A DNA stretch of 64,000 nucleotides, from the NCBI GenBank assembly GCA_900547415.1, contig URGS01000003.1:1-64000 (forward strand), given 5' to 3'. Shown one piece after another: positions 17,495 to 26,541 of the stretch (positions are counted from its first letter, which is position 1; each line of letters opens with the position of its first letter). The notes beneath the pieces are model-generated. The model was not told where the DNA came from and did no database searches. It worked only from the letters and a program-made list of their open reading frames with translations. Source of the stretch: an uncultured Phascolarctobacterium sp. (GTDB taxonomy: Bacteria > Bacillota > Negativicutes > Acidaminococcales > Acidaminococcaceae). A program made the translations under genes and the position numbers.

Positions 17495-17534
17495 ATTTAC
17501 TTGATATCATTCTTATTATAAGGGAGAGAGAAGT

Positions 17535-18878
17535 ATGTTAGAAATTTTGACTCAAATCAACACATTTGTATGGGGCCCACCCCTGCTGCTTTTATTGGTA
17601 GGTACGGGCATCTACCTGACCATCAGACTGCACCTGCTGCAGGTTGTAAATCTGCCTTCTGCTTTAAAGCTGATTTTCTGTGCTAAGAGCGATGGTCACG
17701 GCGACGTTTCCAGCTTTAAGGCTTTGTGTACTGCACTGGCAGCAACTGTTGGTACTGGTAACATCGTAGGTGTTGCTACTGCTATTAAGGCTGGTGGTCC
17801 TGGTGCTCTGTTCTGGATGTGGCTGGCAGCTTTCTTTGGTATGGCTACTAAATATGCCGAATGCCTGCTGGCAGTTAAATATCGTTCTGTTGACGCTAAT
17901 GGCAATATTGCCGGTGGTCCTATGTACTACATTGAAAAGGGCCTTGGCGAGAAGTATCGTCCCTTGGCAATTATGTTTGCTGTATTTGGTATCCTGTGCG
18001 CATACTTCGGTATCGGTACCTTTGCTCAAGTAAACTCTATTGTTGAAATTACCCACATTTCCGCAGGTATCCCTGTTATCTACACTGGTATTGCTCTGAC
18101 TGTTGTTGTTACAGCAGTAACCATCGGCGGTCTGCATTCCATTGCAAACGTTGCCTCTAAAGTTGTTCCTGCCATGGCTTTGTTATACTTTCTGACTACT
18201 GTTGGTATTCTGATCAGCTTTGCCGATCAGGTTCCTACTGCAATCAAAATGGTTCTTGACAGTGCTTTCAACGAAACCGCTGCACAAGGTGGTTTCCTGG
18301 GCGCAAGCGTAATGCTGGCAATGCGCAGTGGTGTTGCCCGCGGCGTATTCTCCAACGAATCTGGTTTAGGCAGTGCTCCTATCGTTGCTGCAGCAGCTAA
18401 AACTAAATGGGCTGCAGAGCAAGGTCTTGTTTCTATGACTGGTACCTTTATTGATACCATTATAGTTTGCACTCTGACTGGTCTTACTCTGATTGTTACC
18501 GGCGTATGGTGTGGTCCTTTAAACGGCGCAGCTATGACAGAATGTGCTTACAACATGGCATTCCCTGGCTTTGGCAGCATGCTGCTCTTGGTTGCACTGG
18601 TGCTCTTTGCCTTTACCACTATTCTAGGTTGGAACTATTATGGCGAGCGCTGCACCGAATATCTCTTTGGTGTTAAAGCAATTATGCCTTACCGTATTAT
18701 CTTCATTATGCTGATTGCCAGCGGTCCCTTCATGAAATTAGAAGAAATCTGGGTTTTGGCAGATATTGTTAATGGTTTGATGGCAATACCTAACTTGATC
18801 GCGCTGCTGGCGCTGTCCGGTGTAGTTGTTGCTGAAACTAAGGCATATCGCAAGCATCTGCAGGAAGAAAAAGAATAA
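17535..18878 (+). CDS. Sodium:alanine/glycine symporter (AgcS family)
   Basis: Inner-membrane amino acid:cation symporter, 447 residues, with about 10-11 hydrophobic helices. Family signatures seen include ALAATVGTGNIVGVATAI, GGPGALFWMW, GGPMYYIEKGLG and RGVFSNESGLGSAPI, all typical of the AgcS/DagA group that imports alanine or glycine with Na+. The glycine riboswitch directly upstream makes glycine (perhaps with alanine) the probable substrate. AGGGAGAG at 17521-17528 precedes ATG 17535. The gene is a single-gene unit between the riboswitch terminator and its own strong terminator. Confidence 0.93.
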   Translation: MLEILTQINTFVWGPPLLLLLVGTGIYLTIRLHLLQVVNLPSALKLIFCAKSDGHGDVSSFKALCTALAATVGTGNIVGVATAIKAGGPGALFWMWLAAFFGMATKYAECLLAVKYRSVDANGNIAGGPMYYIEKGLGEKYRPLAIMFAVFGILCAYFGIGTFAQVNSIVEITHISAGIPVIYTGIALTVVVTAVTIGGLHSIANVASKVVPAMALLYFLTTVGILISFADQVPTAIKMVLDSAFNETAAQGGFLGASVMLAMRSGVARGVFSNESGLGSAPIVAAAAKTKWAAEQGLVSMTGTFIDTIIVCTLTGLTLIVTGVWCGPLNGAAMTECAYNMAFPGFGSMLLLVALVLFAFTTILGWNYYGERCTEYLFGVKAIMPYRIIFIMLIASGPFMKLEEIWVLADIVNGLMAIPNLIALLALSGVVVAETKAYRKHLQEEKE

Positions 18879-18883
18879 TATTA

Positions 18884-18931
18884 AAAATCGTCACAGCGAA
18901 CGTCATGTTCAAGCTGTGACGATTTTCTTTT
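18884..18931 (+). terminator. Intrinsic terminator of the symporter gene
   Basis: AAAATCGTCACAGC (18884-18897) pairs perfectly with GCTGTGACGATTTT (18913-18926), then CTTTTT. Confidence 0.88.
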
Positions 18932-19119
18932 TCAGCCAGATGAAAGGAATTGTTTTCAAAGGCTGCATATGTAGAAGAATTGCTTGGTACTAACTATGTA
19001 AGTGAGAAGATAGTTGGTTTCAGATATGCTTAATAAATAAAAAAGGGTCTTGCTTAAGCATTAATAGAATAGATAGTAATAATGAAATCTACAATTAGGA
19101 TTTGTCCGTAAACGAGAAA

Positions 19120-19146
19120 ACAGCCTGCAGGGGATGTGCAGGCTGT
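19120..19146. repeat. 10-bp perfect inverted repeat in a gene-free stretch
   Basis: ACAGCCTGCA (19120-19129) and TGCAGGCTGT (19137-19146). Read on the minus strand it is followed by TTTTCTCGTTT, so it could end a minus-strand transcript, but no minus-strand gene is visible nearby. Confidence 0.5.
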
Positions 19147-19163
19147 CTCTCTTAGGAAAGCTG

Positions 19164-19447
19164 TTTATGATGAATTTGATGGGAAGGGTGTAACAAGTCT
19201 TCCTTGCTACACTCATAGTATACTACATTGTTTTGACAGAAAAAGGGCATACCATTGAAGAAAATGTGAAAACTTCATCATAAATGGATATATGACGATT
19301 TATGATGAGTTCAAAATGGGTAAAAACACTGCGCATGCAATATATAGTGTATAATTCTAACCAAAAGCAGTACAATATATACTATATATTGTAATAACCG
19401 CTTATGATGAATTACAAGCTTTATATAAATTCTTTTATGATAAATTT
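19164..19447. repeat. Five copies of a TTATGATGAATT-like motif
   Basis: Forward copies at 19164-19177 (TTTATGATGAATTT), 19299-19311 (TTTATGATGAGTT), 19401-19414 (CTTATGATGAATTA) and 19434-19447 (TTTATGATAAATTT), and one reverse copy at 19271-19284. The reverse copy and the 19299 copy form an 11-bp perfect inverted repeat. The stretch 18932-20053 has no convincing gene; it is AT-rich and otherwise holds only the palindromes and promoter listed separately. Confidence 0.6.
19338..19392. repeat. Paired AT-rich palindromic boxes
   Basis: ACAATATA-TACTA-TATATTGT (19372-19392) is a perfect 8-bp palindrome. CAATATATAGTGTATAATT (19338-19356) is a degenerate second copy 15 bases upstream. Operator-like, but the cognate protein is unknown. 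Confidence 0.45.
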
Positions 19448-19963
19448 CAAGTATATAAAAGAAACATTTATATACCAAATTTGAATTTCAGTAGTAGAGC
19501 GTATAATCAGTCTTAAATTATTTAACATATTGATATGGGATTTATAAAATAACTAGTAATTGCAGTAGTAAGATTTTTTTGTAGCTATTCTGATGTTGGA
19601 TAAGCAAACGGTTAACTTTCTGACTAAACAGGATGGTTTAAATGTGCTTTTCTCTAGTTAGAAGTTTTCAATAATTAATAAAGTTTTGTATTAATAATCT
19701 GAAAAAAGTGAAAATAATCTATAGTGTAAAGAATGTAACGAATTTATCAGGAATAGAGTATACTAATAAAATTTTTCAAAAAAACTTGACTTCCATTAGT
19801 ACGTATGGAGTGGACTTTTGCTCAAAATGTTTTGTTTTAATGTTTGCCATACGTGGACTAAAGGACGAAAATTTAGAAAAAGTACACTAAAATAGTGTAA
19901 ATTAACCTAGAAATAGTACTAATAAAGATATTAAAGTGATAAAATATTACAGTTTTCACCATA

Positions 19964-19992
19964 TTGCCACAATAAGTGTGCAGTGGTATAAT
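19964..19992 (+). promoter_or_regulatory. Predicted promoter of livJHMGF
   Basis: TTGCCA (19964-19969), 17-base spacer, TATAAT (19987-19992) with extended TGG. The leader to livJ is about 55 bases. Confidence 0.75.
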
Positions 19993-20053
19993 GCTTTTAA
20001 CTTAGTAATGAGCTGCACTAAAAGCTGCAGCGTTTGGAAGAGAGGGTTATATT

Positions 20054-21211
20054 ATGAAAATGAATAAGACTTTATCTGTATTAGTTGCTTCCGCTGTTGT
20101 TTTAGGTGCATTGACTGGTTGCGGCGGTGATAAAAAAGAAGCAAGCAATGCTGACGTTGTCAAGGTTGGCGTATTCCTGCCTCTGACCGGTGATAACGCT
20201 GCTGGCGGCGAGTTAGAGCTCCGCGGCATCAAACTGGCACACAAGCTCCATCCTGAAGTATTAGGCAAAAAGGTAGAGCTGGTAATTGCCGATAATAAAT
20301 CTGATAAAGCAGAGGCTGCTTCTGTTGCAGCTCGTCTGATTGAAAAAGACAAAGTTGTTACACTGCTTGGTTCCTATGGATCTTCCCTGTCCATGGCAGC
20401 AGGCAACATTGTAAAAGAGAGCAAGGTTCCTGCAATTGGCACTTCCTGCACCAATCCTCAGGTAACTGCTAACAACGATTACTATTTCCGTGCTTGCTTT
20501 ATCGATCCCTTCCAAGGCACTGTAATGGCAAACTACGCTTACAAAAACGGTGCTCGTAAGGTTGCAATCGTACAGGAAGTTTCCAATGACTACTCCGTAG
20601 GTCTGGCTAAATTCTTCGTAGAAGCATTTAAAAACCTGACCGGCGATCCAGACTGCATCATCGACGTTGCCAACTATCAAACCGGTGATAAAGACTTCAC
20701 TGCAGTTCTGACCAACCTGAAGGCTAAAAATCCTGATGCAGTATTTGCACCTGGTAACTTTACTGAATCTGCACTGCTGATTAAGCAAGCTCGTCAATTG
20801 GGCATTGAAGCTCCCTTTATGGGCGGCGATACCTGGGAAACTCAAGAGTTCATCGATGTTGGCGGCAAGGATGTTGAAGGCGCAGCACTGAGCACCGCAT
20901 TCGATCGTGAAAAAGCATCCACTGAAGAAGCTAAAAAATTCCTGAAAGCTTACACCGAAGAATATAAGGGTGAGCCTTCTGCACTGACCGCTCTTGGCTA
21001 TGACTCCTACCTGATTGCTATTGATGGTATCAAACGTGCTAACAGCTTAGAGCCTCAAAAAGTACGCGATGCTATCGCAGCTACTAAAGATCTGGAAGCT
21101 GTAACCGGTAAAACCACTCTTGATCAAAACGGCGATGCTATTAAAGCTGCTGTAATCAAGAAAGTTACCGACGGCAAATTCAAATTCTTCGAATTCGTTG
21201 ACGTAAAATAA
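20054..21211 (+). CDS. livJ: Branched-chain amino acid ABC transporter, substrate-binding lipoprotein
   Basis: Extracytoplasmic receptor of 385 residues. The signal peptide ends in lipobox LTGC with C23 as the lipidated residue. The mature chain is a periplasmic-binding fold of the Leu/Ile/Val type: VKVGVFLPLTGDNAAGG, LLGSYGSSLSMAAG and ALGYDSYLIAIDG are typical positions. It captures branched-chain amino acids, or related amides or amino acids, for LivHMGF encoded next. GAGGG lies 7 bases before ATG 20054. A hairpin after the stop should make this message more abundant than the permease part. Confidence 0.94.
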   Translation: MKMNKTLSVLVASAVVLGALTGCGGDKKEASNADVVKVGVFLPLTGDNAAGGELELRGIKLAHKLHPEVLGKKVELVIADNKSDKAEAASVAARLIEKDKVVTLLGSYGSSLSMAAGNIVKESKVPAIGTSCTNPQVTANNDYYFRACFIDPFQGTVMANYAYKNGARKVAIVQEVSNDYSVGLAKFFVEAFKNLTGDPDCIIDVANYQTGDKDFTAVLTNLKAKNPDAVFAPGNFTESALLIKQARQLGIEAPFMGGDTWETQEFIDVGGKDVEGAALSTAFDREKASTEEAKKFLKAYTEEYKGEPSALTALGYDSYLIAIDGIKRANSLEPQKVRDAIAATKDLEAVTGKTTLDQNGDAIKAAVIKKVTDGKFKFFEFVDVK

Positions 21212-21225
21212 TTAAGTAACTGGTA

Positions 21226-21264
21226 ATATGCTCCCACTTCCCGAGGAGGCGGGAGCATATTTAT
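21226..21264 (+). terminator. Partial terminator between livJ and livH
   Basis: ATATGCTCCC (21226-21235) pairs perfectly with GGGAGCATAT (21251-21260), followed by a short TTATT. Read-through to livH is expected because livHMGF has no other clear promoter. Confidence 0.65.
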
Positions 21265-21289
21265 TAGTAGAATTTTTGGTGGTGAAATA

Positions 21290-22210
21290 ATGGAACTATT
21301 TGCTGCATTATCTAATATGACAGCGGTCAGCCTGGCCCAGCACTTAGCCAATGGTATTTCTCTAGGCAGCCTGTATGCATTGATTGCGATTGGCTACACT
21401 ATGGTATACGGCATCCTGCTGATGATTAACTTCGCTCACGGCGATATTGTTATGATGGCCTGCTACTTTGCATTCTTTGGAATTACTGTATTTCATATTC
21501 CTTGGTATATTACCTTTTTCGGCGTTATTGCCGCAACGGCACTATTAGGTGTGCTTATTGAACGTACTGCTTACAGACCTTTGCGTGAGGCTCCGAAAAA
21601 CTCCGTTCTTATTTCTGCAATTGGTGCATCCTTCTTATTGGAGAACCTGGCAAACTATCTGTTCAGTGGTCGTCCCCTGCGCTTCCCGGATATTCCGCTG
21701 CTGAGCCAGAATGTAAGCTTTGGCGAAATTCAGATTCAGGCGATTTGTCTGGTAATCCCCGTAATCACTATGCTTAGCCTTTATGTACTGCTGTACATCG
21801 TTAACAAGACTAAAGTAGGCATGGCAATGCGTGCTGTATCTAAGGACTATGAAATTGCCAGAGTTATGGGTGTTGACATTGACAAGGTTATTTCCATGAC
21901 CTTTATTATTGGCAGTGCTTTAGCAGCTATCGGCGCCTTTATGTGGGGCGTACGTTATCCTGGTATTACTCCTATGTTAGGCGTTATGCCCGGTCTGAAA
22001 TGCTTTATCGCAGCCGTAATCGGCGGTATCGGCAACATTAAGGGCGCTGTAATCGGCGGCTTTATCCTTGGCTTAGGTGAGGTTCTGATTGTAGCCTTCT
22101 TCCCGCAGCTGTCCGGTTATCGTGATGCTTTTGCATTCATCGTTTTGATTATTATCCTGTTCTATAAGCCTACTGGCTTATTAGGTGAAAAAACTACGGA
22201 GAAGGTGTAA
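21290..22210 (+). CDS. livH: Branched-chain amino acid ABC transporter, permease LivH
   Basis: First membrane subunit, 306 residues, with about 8 hydrophobic helices. LANGISLGSLYALIAIGYTM and INFAHGD near the N-terminus, and GGIGNIKGAVIGGFILG near the C-terminus, are the standard LivH signatures. The start ATG 21290 has only a weak GGTGG upstream. The livM gene begins 2 bases after its stop. It forms the inner-membrane channel with LivM. Confidence 0.94.
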   Translation: MELFAALSNMTAVSLAQHLANGISLGSLYALIAIGYTMVYGILLMINFAHGDIVMMACYFAFFGITVFHIPWYITFFGVIAATALLGVLIERTAYRPLREAPKNSVLISAIGASFLLENLANYLFSGRPLRFPDIPLLSQNVSFGEIQIQAICLVIPVITMLSLYVLLYIVNKTKVGMAMRAVSKDYEIARVMGVDIDKVISMTFIIGSALAAIGAFMWGVRYPGITPMLGVMPGLKCFIAAVIGGIGNIKGAVIGGFILGLGEVLIVAFFPQLSGYRDAFAFIVLIIILFYKPTGLLGEKTTEKV

Positions 22211-22212
22211 AC

Positions 22213-23280
22213 ATGAGCAACAAAAGAGATATACTGCTGACTGTAGTAGGCCTGGTTGCTATGTTTGGCTTTGCCTGCTTCGCTCAGCTTGAAATGGATT
22301 CCTATGTGCGCAGAATCACCAATTTGTGCCTGATTTACGCAATTATCGGTCTGTCCATGAACATTACTAACGGCTTTGCTGGTCAATTCAGCTTAGGTCA
22401 AGCTGGCTTTATGGCGGTAGGTGCCTATGTGGTTGGTATTTTTACTGTTCCTGTAGAGCTGCGTGAGAACGTTTTCTACGCTGTACCTATGCATCCTGCG
22501 ATTGCAGATATTCAGTTCCCTTTGTGGCTGGCGCTTTTACTTGGCGGTTTGCTTTCCGCGTTGATAGCATTCCTAATTGGTACTCCCGTACTGCGCCTGC
22601 GTGGTGATTATTTGGCCATTGCAACCCTGGGCTTTTCCGAAATTATCCGCATCATTATTACTAATGCGCAAAGCATTACTAACGGTGCCTTAGGTATTAA
22701 GGATATTCCTACCATTAATGATGTGCGCTTGATTTTCCTGATTACCGCTGTTGTCTTTGTTTTTGTAACCTGCCTTATCAATTCCTCCTACGGTCGTGCC
22801 TTCAAGGCTATTCGTGAGGACGAAATTGCGGCAGAGGCAATGGGTATCAACCTGTTCAGACATAAATGTCTGGCGTTTATGATCAGTGCTTTCTTTGCAG
22901 GTATTGGCGGCGGCCTGTACGCAACCCTGCTTGGTACTGTTGACCCTAAAAACTTCCTCTTTACATTGACCTACAACTTCCTGCTGATTATCGTATTAGG
23001 CGGTATGGGCAGCATCACCGGCAGCATGCTGGGTTCCATTATCGTAACTGCAGGTCTTGAATATCTGCGTATTTTCGACGAACCCTTGGAGCTGTTTGGC
23101 ACTGCAATTCCGCTGTTCCGTCCTGGCTTTAGAATGGTTATGTTCTCCGTTCTCCTTATGGCCTGCGTACTGTTTTGGCGCAAGGGTATTATGGGTACCG
23201 AAGAATTTACCTGGCAGAAGCTTATTGACTTCCTGAAAAACCCCTTAAAACGCTTTAAACAGAAAGGAGCTAAATTATGA
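22213..23280 (+). CDS. livM: Branched-chain amino acid ABC transporter, permease LivM
   Basis: Second membrane subunit, 355 residues. It has the LivM pattern: about 8-10 helices, GLSMNITNGFAGQFSLGQAG near residue 50, LRGDYLAIATLGFSEIIRI, the cytoplasmic coupling segment GRAFKAIREDEIAAEAMGIN, and GGMGSITGSMLGS. The C-terminus is short and basic. The stop overlaps the livG start (ATGA), showing tight translational coupling. Confidence 0.94.
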   Translation: MSNKRDILLTVVGLVAMFGFACFAQLEMDSYVRRITNLCLIYAIIGLSMNITNGFAGQFSLGQAGFMAVGAYVVGIFTVPVELRENVFYAVPMHPAIADIQFPLWLALLLGGLLSALIAFLIGTPVLRLRGDYLAIATLGFSEIIRIIITNAQSITNGALGIKDIPTINDVRLIFLITAVVFVFVTCLINSSYGRAFKAIREDEIAAEAMGINLFRHKCLAFMISAFFAGIGGGLYATLLGTVDPKNFLFTLTYNFLLIIVLGGMGSITGSMLGSIIVTAGLEYLRIFDEPLELFGTAIPLFRPGFRMVMFSVLLMACVLFWRKGIMGTEEFTWQKLIDFLKNPLKRFKQKGAKL

Positions 23281-24059
23281 GCACCATTCTGAAAACTGAT
23301 AATATGACCATGCGCTTTGGCGGTGTAACTGCTGTTTGCCAACTGAAGCTGGAGATTCCTGAGCATAAGATTGTTGCACTCATAGGTCCTAATGGCGCTG
23401 GAAAAACTACTGCTTTTAATATGATTACCGGCGTATATACTCCGACTGAAGGCGATGTAATCTACACTCTGCCTAATGGTGAGCAGAAAAAGATTACTGG
23501 TATGCGCCCCAGCGAGATTGCTAAAATCGGCATTGCCCGTACCTTTCAGAACATTCGTCTGTTCAAGGATTTGTCCGTATATGAAAATGTTCTTATTGCA
23601 AAGCATCTGCATATGAAGTCTGACTTTCTGTCTGCGGCGCTGCATCTTCCTTGGTACAATAAAGAAGAACGTGCTATGGAGGCCGATGTAGAAAAGCTGC
23701 TTCGCTCTGTTGATTTGTGGGATTTAAAGGATGAAAAGGCATCCAACCTGCCCTATGGACAGCAGCGTCACTTGGAGATTGTCCGTGCATTAGCTACTAA
23801 TCCTAGAGTATTGCTTTTGGATGAGCCTGCAGCAGGCATGAACCCTCATGAAACTGATGAACTGACTGAGTTTATCCGTAAGATTCGTGATGAATATGAC
23901 TTAACCATTTTTATGATTGAGCATCATATGGATTTGGTTATGGAAATTTCTGACAAGATTTATGTATTGGATTTTGGTATGGAAATTGCTCAGGGCAATC
24001 CTGAGGAAATCCAAAATAATGCCCGTGTTATTGAGGCTTACCTGGGGGTGGATGACTAA
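23277..24059 (+). CDS. livG: Branched-chain amino acid ABC transporter, ATPase LivG
   Basis: Cytoplasmic ATPase, 260 residues. Walker A GPNGAGKTT, Q-loop at ARTFQNIRLF, a signature region LPYGQQRHLEIVRALA (the LSGGQ variant usual for LivG), Walker B VLLLDEPAAGMNP and the switch histidine in FMIEHHM are all visible. It starts at ATG 23277 inside the livM stop and ends sharing bases with the livF start (TAATG). Confidence 0.95.
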   Translation: MSTILKTDNMTMRFGGVTAVCQLKLEIPEHKIVALIGPNGAGKTTAFNMITGVYTPTEGDVIYTLPNGEQKKITGMRPSEIAKIGIARTFQNIRLFKDLSVYENVLIAKHLHMKSDFLSAALHLPWYNKEERAMEADVEKLLRSVDLWDLKDEKASNLPYGQQRHLEIVRALATNPRVLLLDEPAAGMNPHETDELTEFIRKIRDEYDLTIFMIEHHMDLVMEISDKIYVLDFGMEIAQGNPEEIQNNARVIEAYLGVDD

Positions 24060-24769
24060 TGCTTAAGGTTGATGATTTACACGTAGCCTATGGTGGCATT
24101 GAAGCCCTCAAGGGTATTTCCTTAGAGGTTCCTGAGGGAAAAATTGTTACTCTGATTGGTGCTAACGGTGCAGGCAAAAGTACGCTTCTTCGTACTATTA
24201 TGGGCTTAGAAAAGCCCACTAAAGGAAAAATTACCTATAATGATAAAGAAATTACCGGTCTGAATTCACAAAAAATTGTAACCAGTGGTATTACTCTTGT
24301 TCCTGAGGGTCGTCGAGTATTCCCCAATCTTACTGTATTGGAGAACCTGAAAATCGGTGCGTATCTTCGCAATGACACTGAGGAAATAGAGAAGGATATT
24401 AAGTGGATTTATGAAATGTTCCCGCGTTTAGAGGAACGCAGCTGGCAGATGGCTGGTACCCTTTCTGGTGGTGAGCAGCAAATGCTGGCTCTTGGCCGTG
24501 CATTGATGTGCAGACCTAAGGTTATTATGATGGACGAGCCCTCCCTTGGTCTTGCTCCCCTTGTAATTAAGGATATTTTCTACATTATCCAGGACATTAA
24601 TCGTCGCGGCGTAACTATTTTGCTGATTGAGCAAAATGCTAATATGGCTCTCAAGGTTGCGGATTTGGCCTATGTACTGGAAACCGGCAAGATTACCATG
24701 ACTGGCAGTGGTAAGGAGCTTTTGGAAAATCCAGAGGTTAAGGCTGCTTATTTGGGTAAGAAAAAATAA
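24059..24769 (+). CDS. livF: Branched-chain amino acid ABC transporter, ATPase LivF
   Basis: Second ATPase, 236 residues. Walker A GANGAGKST, Q-loop preceded by LVPEGRRVFPNLTV (a LivF hallmark), signature LSGGEQQMLALGRALM, Walker B IMMDEPSLGLAP, and LIEQN in place of the switch histidine, as usual for LivF. It is the last gene of the liv operon and is followed by a strong terminator. Confidence 0.95.
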   Translation: MLKVDDLHVAYGGIEALKGISLEVPEGKIVTLIGANGAGKSTLLRTIMGLEKPTKGKITYNDKEITGLNSQKIVTSGITLVPEGRRVFPNLTVLENLKIGAYLRNDTEEIEKDIKWIYEMFPRLEERSWQMAGTLSGGEQQMLALGRALMCRPKVIMMDEPSLGLAPLVIKDIFYIIQDINRRGVTILLIEQNANMALKVADLAYVLETGKITMTGSGKELLENPEVKAAYLGKKK

Positions 24770-24781
24770 GTAATTTATAAA

Positions 24782-24822
24782 TAGTCAACCATCTTTGCGA
24801 AGTTGGTTGACTAATTTTTTTT
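24782..24822 (+). terminator. Intrinsic terminator of the liv operon
   Basis: TAGTCAACCATCTT (24782-24795) pairs, with one mismatch, with AAGTTGGTTGACTA (24800-24813), then a run of eight Ts. Confidence 0.88.
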
Positions 24823-24868
24823 GTACATATATAATTAGTAGGTACATGAATATTTGGGAGGCAATCCT

Positions 24869-25693
24869 GTGATAAAGATAGAAGATTTAAAGCATTACTA
24901 TACAGATGCTGATGGTAATACAGTCAAGGCTCTTGACGGTGTCAGCTTGGAGATTGAACAGGGTGAATTTGTAGCTGTTATTGGTGCCAACGGAAGTGGC
25001 AAATCTACTATGGCACGTCATCTAAACGCTCTGCTTCTGCCTACTGAAGGCAAGGTGATGGTAAGTGGTTTGGATACCTGTGACGAGGACAAGCTGTGGG
25101 ATATCCGTCAGCAGGTAGGCATGGTATTTCAAAATCCTGACAATCAGATTGTAGCAGCTATTGTAGAAGAGGACGTAGCTTTTGGACCTGAGAATATTGG
25201 TGTTCCGCAGGCAGAAATTCGTCCAAGAGTAGAAAAGGCTTTAGCTGCAGTTGGCATGAGCGACTATGCTAAGCACGCACCTCATTTATTAAGCGGCGGC
25301 CAAAAGCAGCGTGTTGCTATTGCAGGGATTATGGCCTTGGAGCCTAAATGTATTGTTTTGGACGAGCCTACAGCTATGCTGGATCCTCAGGGACGTAAGG
25401 AAATTGTGGCAACTGTGTCCAAGCTGAACAAAGAAAAGAACATTACCATTGTTTATATTACTCACTATATGACTGAGGCTCTGGCTGCTGATAGAGTAGT
25501 GGTTATGGAAAAGGGGCATATCCGTTTTATGGGCACTCCTAAAGAGGTGTTCAGCCGTGTTGATGAGCTGGAGCAGCTAGGGCTGGAGGCACCATTGGCT
25601 GCCAAGGCTGCCAATGAGCTGCGTAAGGGCGGATTAAAGCTGCCCAAGGATATTATTACAGATGAGGAGTTAGCGCAGGCATTATGTCAATAA
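24869..25693 (+). CDS. ecfA1: Energy-coupling factor transporter ATPase EcfA1
   Basis: ATPase of a group II ECF vitamin/metal transporter, 274 residues. Walker A GANGSGKST, Q-loop GMVFQNPDNQIVA (the ECF-typical NPDNQ), signature LSGGQKQRVAIAGIM, Walker B CIVLDEPTAMLDP and switch H in YITHYM are present. Start: GTG 24869 with GGGAGG at 24856-24861; a TTG at 24854 lies inside that site. The end overlaps ecfA2 by 10 bases. No substrate-binding S component is encoded nearby, so the module is shared by S proteins encoded elsewhere. Confidence 0.94.
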   Translation: MIKIEDLKHYYTDADGNTVKALDGVSLEIEQGEFVAVIGANGSGKSTMARHLNALLLPTEGKVMVSGLDTCDEDKLWDIRQQVGMVFQNPDNQIVAAIVEEDVAFGPENIGVPQAEIRPRVEKALAAVGMSDYAKHAPHLLSGGQKQRVAIAGIMALEPKCIVLDEPTAMLDPQGRKEIVATVSKLNKEKNITIVYITHYMTEALAADRVVVMEKGHIRFMGTPKEVFSRVDELEQLGLEAPLAAKAANELRKGGLKLPKDIITDEELAQALCQ

Positions 25694-26541
25694 AATTAAC
25701 TAATGTTTTTCATACATATTCCAAGGGAACTCCCTTTGAGCGCCGTGCCTTAAACGATGTTTCATTGGAAATATCCAAGGGAGAGTTTGTTGCTATAATC
25801 GGCCATACAGGCAGCGGCAAATCTACCCTGGTACAGCACTTAAATGGCCTTTTAAAGCCTACAGAAGGCAAGGCCTTTATTGATGAGGTAGATTTGTCTG
25901 GCAAAGGGACAGAGGTAAAGGCTGCCCGTCAACAGGTTGGTATGGTATTCCAATACCCTGAGCATCAGATTTTTGCAGAAACTGTTTTTGAGGATATTGC
26001 CTTTGGTCCTCGTAACAAAGGTTTTAATGAGGACGAGGTTGCTAAACAGGTGCGCGAAGCAATGGCTTTTGTTGGCCTTGATTATGACACCTATGCTCAG
26101 CGTTCACCATTCCAATTAAGTGGCGGACAGATGCGCAGAGTTGCTATTGCTGGCGTAGTTGCTATGAATCCTGATTATTTGGTATTGGATGAGCCTTCTG
26201 CAGGACTGGATCCATGCAGCCGCAATGCAGTTTTTAAGGAAATATTAGAGCTGCATAAAAGCCGTGGTATTGCTATTGTGCTTGTAACTCATAGTATGGA
26301 GGAGGCTGCTAAGTACGCTGACAGAATGTTGGTAATAAATGGCGGTAAGGTAATGTTTGACGGTAAGCCTATGGAAATTTTCCGTAATCATAGTCAGGAG
26401 CTTATCGCTGTTGGTATGGACGTACCGCAGGTATTTAAACTAGCGGATTTACTGCGTCAGCGTGGTCTGCAGCTGCCTGAAAATATTAAGGACGAACAGG
26501 CTTTGATTAAGGCTATCAAAAAAGCAAGGGAGATGAAATAA
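25684..26541 (+). CDS. ecfA2: Energy-coupling factor transporter ATPase EcfA2
   Basis: Second ECF ATPase, 285 residues. Walker A GHTGSGKST, Q-loop GMVFQYPEHQIFAET (the YPEHQ form that marks EcfA2), signature LSGGQMRRVAIAGVV, Walker B YLVLDEPSAGLDP and switch H in VTHSMEE. The C-terminal segment holds the usual ECF extension. It is translationally coupled at both ends: a 10-base overlap with ecfA1 and TAATG with ecfT. Confidence 0.94.
   Translation: MSIKLTNVFHTYSKGTPFERRALNDVSLEISKGEFVAIIGHTGSGKSTLVQHLNGLLKPTEGKAFIDEVDLSGKGTEVKAARQQVGMVFQYPEHQIFAETVFEDIAFGPRNKGFNEDEVAKQVREAMAFVGLDYDTYAQRSPFQLSGGQMRRVAIAGVVAMNPDYLVLDEPSAGLDPCSRNAVFKEILELHKSRGIAIVLVTHSMEEAAKYADRMLVINGGKVMFDGKPMEIFRNHSQELIAVGMDVPQVFKLADLLRQRGLQLPENIKDEQALIKAIKKAREMK

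Noticed and set aside
19708..19890. A 60-codon frame in the gap before livJ
   Set aside because: It has a GTG start without a ribosome binding site, AT-driven composition and no recognisable motif.
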